A DNA stretch of 64,000 bases from Flavobacterium sp. (GCA_029946065.1 JAQSDU010000014.1:615260-679259), one strand, 5' to 3'; numbered from the stretch's first letter, positions 9,392-17,604 are shown. Program-made: numbers and translations. The notes: generated from the letters alone by a model not told the origin.

Positions 9392-9474
9392 TTTTGTTTG
9401 ATTGATGCGGCAAAATTCCGTAAACGATTGTTAAAAAGCAAAGTTTGTTGATAATATTAAAGAAAGATAACAGT

Positions 9475-9539
9475 TCATAGACGAATAGAGAACAGACGCC
9501 TATTTTGTCTATCATCTATCCGTGTGTCATCTATGATCT
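9475..9539. repeat. Degenerate word-repeat spacer
   Basis: The spacer upstream of hutH contains words such as ATAGACGAATAGAG, TCTATCATCTATCCG and TCATCTATGATC. Its two halves are roughly inverse complements. It resembles the much better conserved hairpin at 15484-15543, which uses the same GATAGA/GGATAG words. Confidence 0.5.
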
Positions 9540-10232
9540 CTACACAATCGGATTCCCGTTGTTATCCGTCGTAAGCACTTCACTCATATAATCAAAAAAC
9601 GGACGCATATTGCGGAGTGCTTTATCGGCTTCTTCGAGAAAATCTTCACTCAAAACTTCTTTGTCGGTAAATCTTCGCACCAATCGAAATTGCTTAAAAC
9701 GCAACAATACAATTGCCGGATCATTGGCATCGAAGCCTTTTGGAGTAGTCTTTAATTGCTCGCCTTCGAGCTTGCCGAAAGTTTTTATAAATAATGGCTG
9801 ATTGAGTATGGTTTGCAATTGCGATGAATCGTAACTGATGGCTTCCCTAATTCGTTTTATATCCTGGGTGTTTGGTGCTTGAAATCCACCAACGATATAA
9901 CTATTGCCGGATTCAAGATGAAAATAATAACCGCCGCGTCTTTGCGATGTTGCCCGAGTAAAACTGCCGCTCCAATAATTTTTGAATGGCGTCTTATCAT
10001 TTGAAAACCGAATATCACGGTAAATTCTATAGACGCTTTTTTTGCCGGAAGGCGTTTCAATAACATCGTGAAGACTGAGCTTTGCCAGCAGTTGGTCGGC
10101 GAAAGCTATGATAATATCTTGTTGCGTTAAGAATTGTTCTTTGTGTTCGCTAAACCATTCGCGGTTGTTGTTTTGTTTAAGTTCTTTTAAAAAAGTAAAA
10201 ATAGAACCCGGAAGATGTATGAATGTTGACAT
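9540..10232 (-). CDS. DUF2461 (TIGR02453) family protein
   Basis: A 230-residue soluble protein of a widespread but uncharacterised family. The frame is open to 10262; I place the start at 10232 (MSTFIHLPGSIFTFLKELKQ) because the family normally opens with a short FLKEL..NN.REWF segment. Conserved blocks are NNNREWFSEHKEQF, YRIYRDIRFSNDKTPFKNYW and RRGGYYFHLESGNSYIVGGF. No signal peptide or membrane segment is seen. The function is unknown. Confidence 0.85.
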   Translation of the reverse strand: MSTFIHLPGSIFTFLKELKQNNNREWFSEHKEQFLTQQDIIIAFADQLLAKLSLHDVIETPSGKKSVYRIYRDIRFSNDKTPFKNYWSGSFTRATSQRRGGYYFHLESGNSYIVGGFQAPNTQDIKRIREAISYDSSQLQTILNQPLFIKTFGKLEGEQLKTTPKGFDANDPAIVLLRFKQFRLVRRFTDKEVLSEDFLEEADKALRNMRPFFDYMSEVLTTDNNGNPIV

Positions 10233-10390
10233 AAATATAAAGTAAGCAGTAAATTTCGGCAATTTCGCTGAAGATATTTTATTTTAGTCCCGATTTATAA
10301 CAAATAAATAGACTATCCACAATAAAAATCTATACTAAAGCAGATATCCATAAAAATTTCACAAAAGCTTTTATTATTTATAAAAAAATG

Positions 10391-10398
10391 TACTTTTG
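10391..10398 (+). promoter_or_regulatory. Probable promoter -7 box (TACTTTTG) for the threonine operon
   Basis: TACTTTTG matches the Bacteroidota -7 consensus TAnnTTTG exactly. It ends 9 bases before the ATG of the threonine-rich leader, so the transcript would have almost no 5' untranslated sequence. No clear -33 TTG is visible at the expected distance. Confidence 0.6.
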
Positions 10399-10407
10399 AA
10401 AAATCTT

Positions 10408-10509
10408 ATGCTACAGCACGACGCAACATATTCGTTTTTTTTCACAACTGCCACATCTGCAGTTGTAAATACTGTTGGCACCACAACTACTACAACCCCG
10501 TTGGGGTAA
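10408..10509 (+). CDS. Threonine-rich leader peptide of the thr operon (putative attenuator)
   Basis: A 33-codon frame that begins with ATG at 10408 and ends with TAA at 10507-10509, 78 bases before thrA. Eleven of its 33 codons are threonine, including six in a row at 10480-10497 using ACC, ACA and ACT, and a pair at 10444-10449. There is no isoleucine, unlike E. coli ThrL. Such a composition directly upstream of aspartokinase/homoserine dehydrogenase is the hallmark of ribosome-mediated attenuation: scarce charged tRNA-Thr would stall the ribosome in the run and change RNA folding. The coding role is inference; the frame and composition are seen directly. Confidence 0.75.
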   Translation: MLQHDATYSFFFTTATSAVVNTVGTTTTTTPLG

Positions 10510-10515
10510 AATTTT
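10444..10515 (+). promoter_or_regulatory. Alternative RNA stems within the thr leader
   Basis: ACAACTGC (10444-10451) pairs perfectly with GCAGTTGT (10459-10466) around a 7-base loop. The 3' arm can instead pair with ACAACT (10483-10488) or TACAAC (10491-10496), both inside the threonine codon run. A further hairpin ACCCC/GGGGT (10495-10507, loop GTT) spans the leader stop and is followed by AAAATTTT. These mutually exclusive stems fit an attenuator, but no textbook terminator with a long U tract is seen. Confidence 0.55.
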
Positions 10516-10587
10516 CACATATCATCCAGATTTTATTGTTTTCGCAGGAAAGCGAAATCCCAAAGTAATATCCATACAAACATTATT

Positions 10588-13035
10588 ATGAAAATCCTGA
10601 AATTTGGCGGCACCTCAGTAGCCAACGCCCAAAATATAAAGCTTGTCATCAACATTGTAAAAAATAAAGTCGCCGAATCACAACTCATCGTGGTTGTTTC
10701 TGCCTTTAGCGGCGTGACTGATTTATTGGTTTTAGCAGCACAGAAAGCTTCTGAAAAAGACGAAATATACAAAGATATTATCGCTACAATCGAAGCAACG
10801 CACTTAACAGCAATAAAAGAGCTGATTCCCGTTAACGACCAAAGCGCCATTCTCAGCCATATCAAACGCATTATCAACCACCTCGAAACTTTGTTAGACG
10901 GTTGCTTTCTTTTAGGCGAATTGTCGAGTCGGACTTCCGACACAATTTTGGGTTTTGGCGAAATGCTGTCATCCTATATTATTGCCGAAGCGTTCAAGCA
11001 GCAATTGCCCGGAAGCGAATACAAAGACAGCCGCGAACTCATTAAAACCAACAGCCATTTCGGAAAAGCGGTAGTGAATTTTAATTTGACAGATGCCTTA
11101 ATTGCTGAGTTTTTTAGTATCGACACGTCGCCGGTCGTAATAATTCCAGGGTTCATCGCTTCTTCAACTGATGGCAACAATACCACTTTAGGCCGCGGCG
11201 GTTCGGATTACACAGCAGCGATTGTTGCGGCAGCATTAAATGCAACGCATTTAGAAATCTGGACAGACGTTAACGGGATGTTCACTGCCAATCCAAAACT
11301 CGTCAAACAAGCACAACCAATTGAAACGATTTCGTACCAGGAAGCGATGGAATTGTCGCATTTTGGGGCAAAAGTGCTTTATCCGCCAACGATCCAGCCG
11401 GTTTTGAGCAAGAACATTCCAATTTTAATTAAGAATACTTTTGAACCGGAAGCTGCCGGAACTTATATATCCAACGAAAATCTGTCGCAAACGAATCCAA
11501 TTAAAGGCATTAGCCATATTGACAAAATTGCGCTGTTGACATTAGAAGGTTCGGGAATGATTGGTGTTTCAGGCTCTTCAAAAAGATTGTTCGAGGTTTT
11601 GTCGAATGAAAATATCAATGTAATTTTTATTACGCAAGCTTCTTCTGAGCATTCAATTTGTATTGGAATCCTGAACGCCGAAGCTGACAAGGCGAAAAAT
11701 GCCATCGATAAAGCATTCGAACTGGAAATCTCTCAAAATAAAATTGACCCGTGTATTGTTGAAAAAAACCTCTGTATTGTTGCACTCGTAGGTGAAAATA
11801 TGAAAAACCACCAAGGATTGAGCGGAAAGATGTTCAGTACACTAGGAAAAAACAACGTTAATATTCGTGCGATTGCTCAAGGCGCTTCCGAACGGAATAT
11901 CTCTGTCGTAATCAATGAAAATGACGTAAAAAAAGCACTCAATACCTTACACGAAAGATTTTTCGAAGACAACGTAAAGCAGCTTAACCTTTTCGTAATG
12001 GGCGTTGGCAATGTGGGTGAAAAATTTATGGAGCAAATCCACCAACAAAAGAAATACCTAAAAGACAATTTAAAAATTAATTTGCGCGTCATCGCCGTTT
12101 CCAATTCGAGAAAAATGTATTTCGAAGAAGAAGGTATTCCGCTAAAAGACTGGCAGGAATTGCTTTCTAATGGAGCAACTGCCGATAAAGATGCATTTAT
12201 TGCAAAAGTAAAAGCACTCAATTTGCGCAACAGCATTTTTGTAGATATAACAGCGAACGAAGAAGTCTCTAAAACCTACAGCAAATACTTAAAAGAAAAT
12301 ATTGCCGTTGTAACTTGCAACAAAATTGCTTGTTCTTCCCAATACGACAATTATAAAAGCTTAAAAGATTTATCCCGAAAATACAATGCGCCTTTCTTGT
12401 TTGAAACCAATGTTGGTGCCGGATTACCAATCATCGATACCTTAAAACACCTGATTGCTTCCGGAGATAAAATCCATAAAATACAAGCCGTTTTATCCGG
12501 AAGTTTAAATTTCATTTTCAACAATTTCAACGAAAACAGCACGTTTTTCGATGTTGTAAAAGAAGCAGGTGTACAAGGTTTTACTGAGCCAGACCCAAGA
12601 ATCGACCTCAGTGGCATGGACGTCGCAAGAAAAATCCTGATTTTGATACGCGAAAGTGGCTACAGAATGGATATTGACGAAATCGAAAATATTTCCTTTT
12701 TGCCACAAAAATCGGCAGATGCAGATACCGTTCCTGATTTCTTCGAAACCTTAAAAACAGAAGCTTCTCATTTCGAAAATCTCTATAAAGAAGCCGTTGC
12801 TAAAGACAGCCGCCTTAAATATGTAGCGCAATTTGAAAATGGAAAAGCCAATGTCGGCTTGCAATTCATTGCAAAAGACCACCCGTTTTACAACCTTGAA
12901 GGAAAAGACAATATCGTGTTGTTTTACACCGACCGCTATACCGACCAACCGCTAATCATCAAAGGCGCTGGTGCTGGCGCGGCAGTTACAGCTTCGGGGA
13001 TTTTTGCAGATGTGATTCGGATTGGAAATGTTTAA
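10588..13035 (+). CDS. thrA: Bifunctional aspartokinase / homoserine dehydrogenase I
   Basis: Fused enzyme of 815 residues catalysing the first and third steps of the aspartate pathway to threonine. The aspartokinase part opens with MKILKFGGTSVAN and contains GRGGSDYTAAIVAAAL and the DVNGMFTANPKLV segment (about 1-300). Two ACT-like regulatory regions follow (about 310-455). The homoserine dehydrogenase part starts near 463 with the NAD(P)-binding LFVMGVGNVGEKFMEQ and includes GAGLPIIDTLKHLI and FTEPDPRIDLSGMDVARK. A single fused chain is usual in Bacteroidota. It is the first enzyme gene of thrABC and lies behind the threonine-rich leader. Confidence 0.96.
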   Translation: MKILKFGGTSVANAQNIKLVINIVKNKVAESQLIVVVSAFSGVTDLLVLAAQKASEKDEIYKDIIATIEATHLTAIKELIPVNDQSAILSHIKRIINHLETLLDGCFLLGELSSRTSDTILGFGEMLSSYIIAEAFKQQLPGSEYKDSRELIKTNSHFGKAVVNFNLTDALIAEFFSIDTSPVVIIPGFIASSTDGNNTTLGRGGSDYTAAIVAAALNATHLEIWTDVNGMFTANPKLVKQAQPIETISYQEAMELSHFGAKVLYPPTIQPVLSKNIPILIKNTFEPEAAGTYISNENLSQTNPIKGISHIDKIALLTLEGSGMIGVSGSSKRLFEVLSNENINVIFITQASSEHSICIGILNAEADKAKNAIDKAFELEISQNKIDPCIVEKNLCIVALVGENMKNHQGLSGKMFSTLGKNNVNIRAIAQGASERNISVVINENDVKKALNTLHERFFEDNVKQLNLFVMGVGNVGEKFMEQIHQQKKYLKDNLKINLRVIAVSNSRKMYFEEEGIPLKDWQELLSNGATADKDAFIAKVKALNLRNSIFVDITANEEVSKTYSKYLKENIAVVTCNKIACSSQYDNYKSLKDLSRKYNAPFLFETNVGAGLPIIDTLKHLIASGDKIHKIQAVLSGSLNFIFNNFNENSTFFDVVKEAGVQGFTEPDPRIDLSGMDVARKILILIRESGYRMDIDEIENISFLPQKSADADTVPDFFETLKTEASHFENLYKEAVAKDSRLKYVAQFENGKANVGLQFIAKDHPFYNLEGKDNIVLFYTDRYTDQPLIIKGAGAGAAVTASGIFADVIRIGNV

Positions 13036-13038
13036 GAA

Positions 13039-13078
13039 GAGTGCCTTAGTAACTGAGTGCCTTAGTGCCTGAGTTCGG
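13039..13078. repeat. 8-bp word array (GAGTGCCT type), left arm at the thrA-thrB spacer
   Basis: Five consecutive 8-bp units: GAGTGCCT, TAGTAACT, GAGTGCCT, TAGTGCCT, GAGTTCGG. They begin 3 bases after the thrA stop. The array is the inverse complement of the CTCAGGCA array at 13189-13218, so the spacer can fold into a long stem with a loop of about 110 bases. Confidence 0.8.
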
Positions 13079-13143
13079 TTTCGAAAAACTATAGCAGTCA
13101 ACTACTAAGTATGGAATATCTTTATAAATCAAATTGACGTCAA

Positions 13144-13162
13144 TAGCTAAGGCGCTTAGCTA
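13144..13162 (+). promoter_or_regulatory. Perfect hairpin upstream of thrB
   Basis: TAGCTAAG (13144-13151) and CTTAGCTA (13155-13162) form an 8-bp stem with a 3-base loop, 23 bases before the thrB start. No U tract follows, so it is probably an RNA structure rather than a terminator. Confidence 0.5.
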
Positions 13163-13185
13163 CTCTGGCAATTAAATACAATAAA

Positions 13186-14151
13186 ATGACTCAGGCACTC
13201 AGGCACTCAGGCACTCAGCTACGCTCAGAAATAAAAATATTCTGCCCCGCTACCATCGCCAATCTCTCTTGCGGATTTGACGTATTGGGCTTGTGCCTAG
13301 ACAATGTTGGCGATGAGATGATTGTGCGAAAAACTGCTAAAAAAGGCATCAAAATTACCCAAATCATTGGCGCAGACTTGCCTTTGGAAACCGAAAAAAA
13401 TGTTGCTGGCGTTGCAGCTTTGGCAATGTTAGCTGAAGTTGAAACCGAATTTGGCTTTGAAATTGAAATCTATAAAAAGATAAAAGCCGGAAGCGGTATT
13501 GGGAGTTCCGCAGCGAGTTCTGCGGGAGCGGTTTTCGGAATTAATGTGCTTTTGGGCAATCCGTTTACGAATACAGAATTGGTGAAATTTGCCATGCAGG
13601 GGGAAAAACTCGCCAGTGGAAGCGCCCATGCAGATAACGTCGCTCCAGCCCTTTTAGGCGGATTTACATTAGTTCGAAGTTATAATCCACTCGATATCAT
13701 TAAAATTAAAAGTCCTGACGAAATGTATGCAACAGTGATTCATCCACAGATTGAATTGCGTACTTCTGATGCGCGTTCTGTATTAAAGCAAAACGTTTCG
13801 CTAAAAAGTGCGATTGCGCAATGGGGCAACTTGGGCGGATTAATTGCCGGTTTATATACCGATGATTATGAATTGATTGGACGTTCCTTGCATGACGAAA
13901 TTGTGGAACCGATTCGCGGTGTTTTGATTCCCGGATTCGACGCAATGAAAGCCACAGCAATGGAAAACGGCGCTTTGGGCAGCGGCATTTCAGGTTCGGG
14001 CCCATCGATTTTTGCTTTGAGCAAAGGAAAAGCAGTTGCAGAAAAGGTGGCGAAAGCGATGTGTGCCATTTATGATGAAATGCAATTGCCTTATGAAATT
14101 CATGTTTCGAAAGTGAGTGATGAAGGCGTTAAAATATTAAATTCCAATTAA
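13186..14151 (+). CDS. thrB: Homoserine kinase
   Basis: GHMP kinase phosphorylating L-homoserine for threonine synthesis; 321 residues. The conserved N-terminal strand IKIFCPATIANLSCGFDVLG begins near residue 16. The ATP-binding GHMP motif is visible as KAGSGIGSSAASSAGAVFG, with a later GSGISGSGPSIFAL. The only plausible start is the ATG at 13186, so the first residues (MTQALRHSGTQLRSE) are translated from an array of 8-bp ACTCAGGC repeats. Relatives begin at about the IKIF segment, so this is a repeat-derived extension. It is followed by thrC after 43 bases. Confidence 0.93.
   Translation: MTQALRHSGTQLRSEIKIFCPATIANLSCGFDVLGLCLDNVGDEMIVRKTAKKGIKITQIIGADLPLETEKNVAGVAALAMLAEVETEFGFEIEIYKKIKAGSGIGSSAASSAGAVFGINVLLGNPFTNTELVKFAMQGEKLASGSAHADNVAPALLGGFTLVRSYNPLDIIKIKSPDEMYATVIHPQIELRTSDARSVLKQNVSLKSAIAQWGNLGGLIAGLYTDDYELIGRSLHDEIVEPIRGVLIPGFDAMKATAMENGALGSGISGSGPSIFALSKGKAVAEKVAKAMCAIYDEMQLPYEIHVSKVSDEGVKILNSN
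13189..13218. repeat. 8-bp word array (ACTCAGGC), right arm, inside the thrB start
   Basis: Three and three-quarter copies of ACTCAGGC directly follow the thrB ATG and are read as coding sequence. The array is inverted relative to 13039-13078 and identical in word to the arrays at 18454-18507 and 18911-18942. Confidence 0.85.
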
Positions 14152-14194
14152 AAAATTCCAAATTCCAATTGGCTTTGGAAATATTATTTATAAA

Positions 14195-15484
14195 ATGAAA
14201 TACTATAGTTTAAATAAAAATGCTTCAAAAGTTTCATTCAAAGAAGCGGTAATTCAAGGATTAGCACCTGATAAAGGATTGTATTTTCCGGAGAATATCA
14301 TTCCGCTTGACGGAGATTTTTTTAAAAATATCGAAAACCTTTCCAATGAAACAATTGCTTTGGAAACGATAAAGCAATTTGTCGGCGATGCAATTCCGGA
14401 AACGGTTTTAAAGCAGATTATTGCCGAAACTTTGTGCTTCGATTTCCCTTTGGTTGAGGTCGAGAAGAACATTTATTCGCTTGAATTATTCCACGGCCCG
14501 ACGATGGCCTTTAAAGATGTTGGTGCGAGATTTATGGCAAGATGCCTCGCCTATTTTAACAAAGACAAAGCGGATAGTAAAAATACGGTTTTGGTAGCCA
14601 CTTCCGGTGATACTGGCGGTGCGGTTGCAAGTGGATTTTTAGGCGTTGCCGGTGTCGATGTCGTAATTTTATATCCTTCGGGAAAAGTGAGCGACATTCA
14701 AGAACGCCAATTAACAACTTTGGGACAAAATATCACTGCTTTAGAAGTCGATGGTGTTTTTGACGATTGTCAGGATATGGTGAAAAAAGCTTTTCTGGAT
14801 GAAGATTTACATCATAAAAATCTGACTTCTGCCAATTCAATTAATATTGCGCGTTGGCTACCGCAGATGTTTTACTTTTTCTTCGCATACAAAGCATTAA
14901 AAAAATACAATTTACCAATTACAGTATCGTGTCCAAGTGGTAATTTTGGTAACATTTGTGCTGGAATTATGGCAAAACGACTCGGATTACCGATCGCACA
15001 TTTTGTAGCATCGACGAATGTGAATGACACGGTTCCGAGGTTTTTAGAAGATGGAAATTATGATCCAAAACCTTCAAAAGCTACAATTTCTAATGCTATG
15101 GATGTCGGAAATCCGAGTAATTTTATCAGGATTCAGGAATTGTATCACAATGATTTAGGCGAATTTGAAAAGGATTTTTCTTCGTTTACTTTTTCTGATG
15201 ACGCCACTACAGCCGCAATGAAAGCGATTTATAAAACCAATGGCTATATTGCCGAACCACATGGTGCAGTTGGTTATTTGGGATTGAAAAAGCAATTGAA
15301 AACCGTCGATGAAAATATTGGTATATTTTTAGAAACTGCGCATCCGATAAAATTTTTGGATATTGTCGAACCTATTTTAGGTGTGACTTTAGCGGTTCCG
15401 CAGCAGATTGAAAGTGTTTTGGGGAAAGAGAAGAAAAGTTTGAAGATTGGTTCGTATGCGGAATTGAAGGATTTTTTGAGATAA
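14195..15484 (+). CDS. thrC: Threonine synthase
   Basis: PLP enzyme that converts O-phosphohomoserine to threonine, last step of the pathway. The 429-residue product starts with the typical MKYYSLNKNASKVSFKEAV. The PLP lysine is Lys107 in FHGPTMAFKDVGARF, the phosphate-binding loop is ATSGDTGGAVASGFLG, and SCPSGNFGNICAGIMAKRLG is also conserved. It completes the thrABC operon. The spacer before it is filled with AATTCCAA-type repeats and shows no terminator. Confidence 0.96.
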   Translation: MKYYSLNKNASKVSFKEAVIQGLAPDKGLYFPENIIPLDGDFFKNIENLSNETIALETIKQFVGDAIPETVLKQIIAETLCFDFPLVEVEKNIYSLELFHGPTMAFKDVGARFMARCLAYFNKDKADSKNTVLVATSGDTGGAVASGFLGVAGVDVVILYPSGKVSDIQERQLTTLGQNITALEVDGVFDDCQDMVKKAFLDEDLHHKNLTSANSINIARWLPQMFYFFFAYKALKKYNLPITVSCPSGNFGNICAGIMAKRLGLPIAHFVASTNVNDTVPRFLEDGNYDPKPSKATISNAMDVGNPSNFIRIQELYHNDLGEFEKDFSSFTFSDDATTAAMKAIYKTNGYIAEPHGAVGYLGLKKQLKTVDENIGIFLETAHPIKFLDIVEPILGVTLAVPQQIESVLGKEKKSLKIGSYAELKDFLR

Positions 15485-15543
15485 TAGATGAGAGACGGAT
15501 AGATATAGAAAAAGCGTCCATTATCTATCCGTCTCTCGTCTAT
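15484..15543. terminator. Long hairpin between convergent thrC and pyrF
   Basis: The arms 15484-15505 and 15522-15543 match as inverse complements at 21 of 22 positions (core GAGAGACGGATAGATA), with a 16-base loop. The hairpin begins at the thrC stop and lies between two convergent genes, so it could end transcription in both directions or act as a repeat element. T tracts are short, so efficiency as an intrinsic terminator is uncertain. Confidence 0.6.
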
Positions 15544-15554
15544 CAGTCTATAAT

Positions 15555-16373
15555 TTAATACTTCGCTAAAATCATTTTCATTTCCTCCTGCACTTTAAAG
15601 GCTTCCTCACGCGCTTTTTCAGCGAAGTCGGATCCTGCTGAAGCATAGATAATCGCCCGTGCCGAGTTGACAAGCAAACCGACATTGTTATTCAATCCAT
15701 ATTGGCAAACATCGGCGAGACTTCCGCCTTGTGCGCCGATTCCGGGCACTAATAAAAAACTATCTGGAACAATTTTTCTGATTGCTGCAAAATATTCTGC
15801 TTTTGTAGCACCTACGACATACATTAGGTTTTTGGAATTCGTCCAGGTTTTGGAAGTTTCGAGGACTTTTTTGTACAATTCTTCGCCTTCGACTTTTAAG
15901 GTTTGAAAATCAAAAGCGCCTTCATTGGAAGTCAAAGCCAACATGATCGTATGCTTGTTTTCAAAAGCTAAAAATGGCTCAACAGAATCTTTACCCATAT
16001 AAGGCGCAACTGTAATGCTGTCAAAATTCAGATCTTCAAAAAAAGCCTTCGCATACATCGAAGAAGTGTTGCCAATATCGCCGCGTTTGGCGTCGGCTAT
16101 CGTGAAAATTTCGGGATAATTTTCGTTTAAGTAATTGATGGTTTTTTGAAGTGACTGCCAGCCTTTTAATCCGTAAGCTTCATAAAAAGCGATATTTGGT
16201 TTGTAGGCAACGGTGACGTAATGTGTCGCGTCGATGATGCTTTTGTTAAACTCGAAAATCGGGTCTTCGGTATCGTTTAATACTTTTGGAAGTTTGGTCA
16301 AATCTGGATCTAAACCGATGCAAAGAAAGGATTTTTTGATACGGATTTGTTGGATAAGTTGGTCAGTGGTCAT
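15555..16373 (-). CDS. pyrF: Orotidine 5'-phosphate decarboxylase
   Basis: Decarboxylates OMP to UMP, the last step of pyrimidine synthesis. The 272 residues match the longer type 2 PyrF of Bacteroidota and actinobacteria. [15 protein letters not shown] opens the barrel, the catalytic loop [20 protein letters not shown] contains Lys96, and [14 protein letters not shown] and [10 protein letters not shown] form the phosphate-binding end. A near-consensus -7 box (GACCTTTG on the minus strand, 16390-16397) lies 16 bases upstream of the start. The other pyr genes are not nearby. Confidence 0.95.
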   Translation of the reverse strand: MTTDQLIQQIRIKKSFLCIGLDPDLTKLPKVLNDTEDPIFEFNKSIIDATHYVTVAYKPNIAFYEAYGLKGWQSLQKTINYLNENYPEIFTIADAKRGDIGNTSSMYAKAFFEDLNFDSITVAPYMGKDSVEPFLAFENKHTIMLALTSNEGAFDFQTLKVEGEELYKKVLETSKTWTNSKNLMYVVGATKAEYFAAIRKIVPDSFLLVPGIGAQGGSLADVCQYGLNNNVGLLVNSARAIIYASAGSDFAEKAREEAFKVQEEMKMILAKY

Positions 16374-16415
16374 TTTGTTTTATTTGCCGCAAAGGTCGGG
16401 AAGTTTTTTGTTTTA

Positions 16416-16474
16416 GCCACGAATTGCACGAATTTTCACGAATTTAATTTGAGGAAATTCGGGCAATTCGTGGC
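16416..16474. repeat. Inverted-repeat element with GCCACGAATTGC arms
   Basis: A perfect 12-bp inverted repeat, GCCACGAATTGC (16416-16427) and GCAATTCGTGGC (16463-16474), encloses a second stem CGAATTT/AAATTCG. From memory, similar CACGAATT-rich palindromes are common between genes in flavobacterial genomes. It lies upstream of pyrF and downstream of prfA. Confidence 0.7.
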
Positions 16475-16475
16475 A

Positions 16476-16507
16476 TAAAAAAAGCCCGACAATAATATCA
16501 GGCTTTT
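16476..16507 (-). terminator. Intrinsic terminator of prfA
   Basis: On the minus strand, AAAGCCTGA pairs with the TCGGGCTTT arm around ATATTATTG, followed by a run of T. It lies about 20 bases beyond the prfA stop. Confidence 0.8.
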
Positions 16508-16527
16508 ATAGAATTTATTTTGGAATA

Positions 16528-17604
16528 TTAAAATACCTCACTCGCTTCTTTCAACTTCTCCATATTGTTAACGAGTTGCAACTCATCAACCAATTTTTGG
16601 ATTTTCCCGTTCATCACGCCGTCCATATCGAAAACATCCATTCCGATTCTGTGATCAGTAACACGGCCTTGAGCGTAATTGTAAGTGCGAATTTTAGCCG
16701 AACGGTCTCCGGAACTCACTTGAGAAGTACGTTTTTTAGCGTCTTCTTCTTGTTTTTTCGCCAATTCCTGTTCGTACAAACGCGACCGCAAAACGCCTAA
16801 TGCTTTGTCTTTATTTTTATGTTGTGATTTCTGGTCCTGGCATTGTGCCACCAATCCAGTTGGGATGTGCGTTAAACGTACTGCAGATTTCGTTGTATTT
16901 ACCGATTGTCCGCCTGGTCCTGATGAACAGAAAAAATCCACACGAACATCGTTCATGTCGATTTGCACGTCGAATTCTTCGGCTTCCGGTAAAACCATTA
17001 CGGTTGCCGCGGAAGTATGCACGCGACCTTGCGTCTCTGTTTGCGGTACACGTTGCACACGGTGAACACCAGCTTCGAATTTTAGAGTTCCATAAACATC
17101 TTCTCCGGTTACTTCAAAAATAACCTCTTTAAAACCACCTGATGTACCTTCGTTCATATCTACAACTGAAGTTCTCCAGCCTCTACCTTCGCAGTATTTG
17201 GTATACATGCGGAACAAATCGCCTGCAAAAATACTGGCTTCGTCACCACCGGTTCCGGCACGGATCTCGACCATAACGTTTTTGGCATCTTCGGCGTCTT
17301 TTGGGATCAGCATGAATTTTATTTCTTCTTCTAATTCCGGTAATCTTTCTTTGGCTTCGTCGAGTTGCATTTTGGCCATTTCAACCATTTCTGCGTCGCT
17401 GCCATCGGTAATTATTTCGTTGGCTTCGTCGATGTTCCCCATGATGGTTACATATTCATCGCGCTTTTCTGCCAATGCTTTAAGGTCTTTATATTCTTTG
17501 TTCAACTGCACATAGCGCTTCTGGTCGGCGATGACATCCGGCTGGATGATCAGGTCGGAGATTTCGTCGAAACGCTGTTTTACGATTTGAAGTCTGTCTA
17601 ACAT
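16528..17604 (-). CDS. prfA: Peptide chain release factor 1
   Basis: Releases the finished peptide at UAA and UAG codons. The 358-residue product has the catalytic GGQ at 231-233 ([14 protein letters not shown]) and the UAG-type recognition tripeptide Pro-x-Thr as PQT at 187-189 ([18 protein letters not shown]). This separates it from release factor 2, which has SPF. The N-terminal coiled coil (1-100) and the central [16 protein letters not shown] block are normal. It is read from a promoter with a TAAATTTG box at 17632-17639, and ends at a clear terminator. Confidence 0.97.
   Translation of the reverse strand: MLDRLQIVKQRFDEISDLIIQPDVIADQKRYVQLNKEYKDLKALAEKRDEYVTIMGNIDEANEIITDGSDAEMVEMAKMQLDEAKERLPELEEEIKFMLIPKDAEDAKNVMVEIRAGTGGDEASIFAGDLFRMYTKYCEGRGWRTSVVDMNEGTSGGFKEVIFEVTGEDVYGTLKFEAGVHRVQRVPQTETQGRVHTSAATVMVLPEAEEFDVQIDMNDVRVDFFCSSGPGGQSVNTTKSAVRLTHIPTGLVAQCQDQKSQHKNKDKALGVLRSRLYEQELAKKQEEDAKKRTSQVSSGDRSAKIRTYNYAQGRVTDHRIGMDVFDMDGVMNGKIQKLVDELQLVNNMEKLKEASEVF

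Noticed and set aside
9392-9474. Riboswitch or histidine-responsive leader before hutH
   Set aside because: The region is short, AT-rich and shows no conserved core or codon bias for histidine.
10540-10557. The TTTCGC/GCGAAA hairpin as the thr attenuator terminator
   Set aside because: It has no following U tract (TCCCAAAG follows), so I list it only as a possible structure.
13144-13162. Terminator between thrA and thrB
   Set aside because: The hairpin is strong but no T run follows, and the operon clearly continues into thrB.
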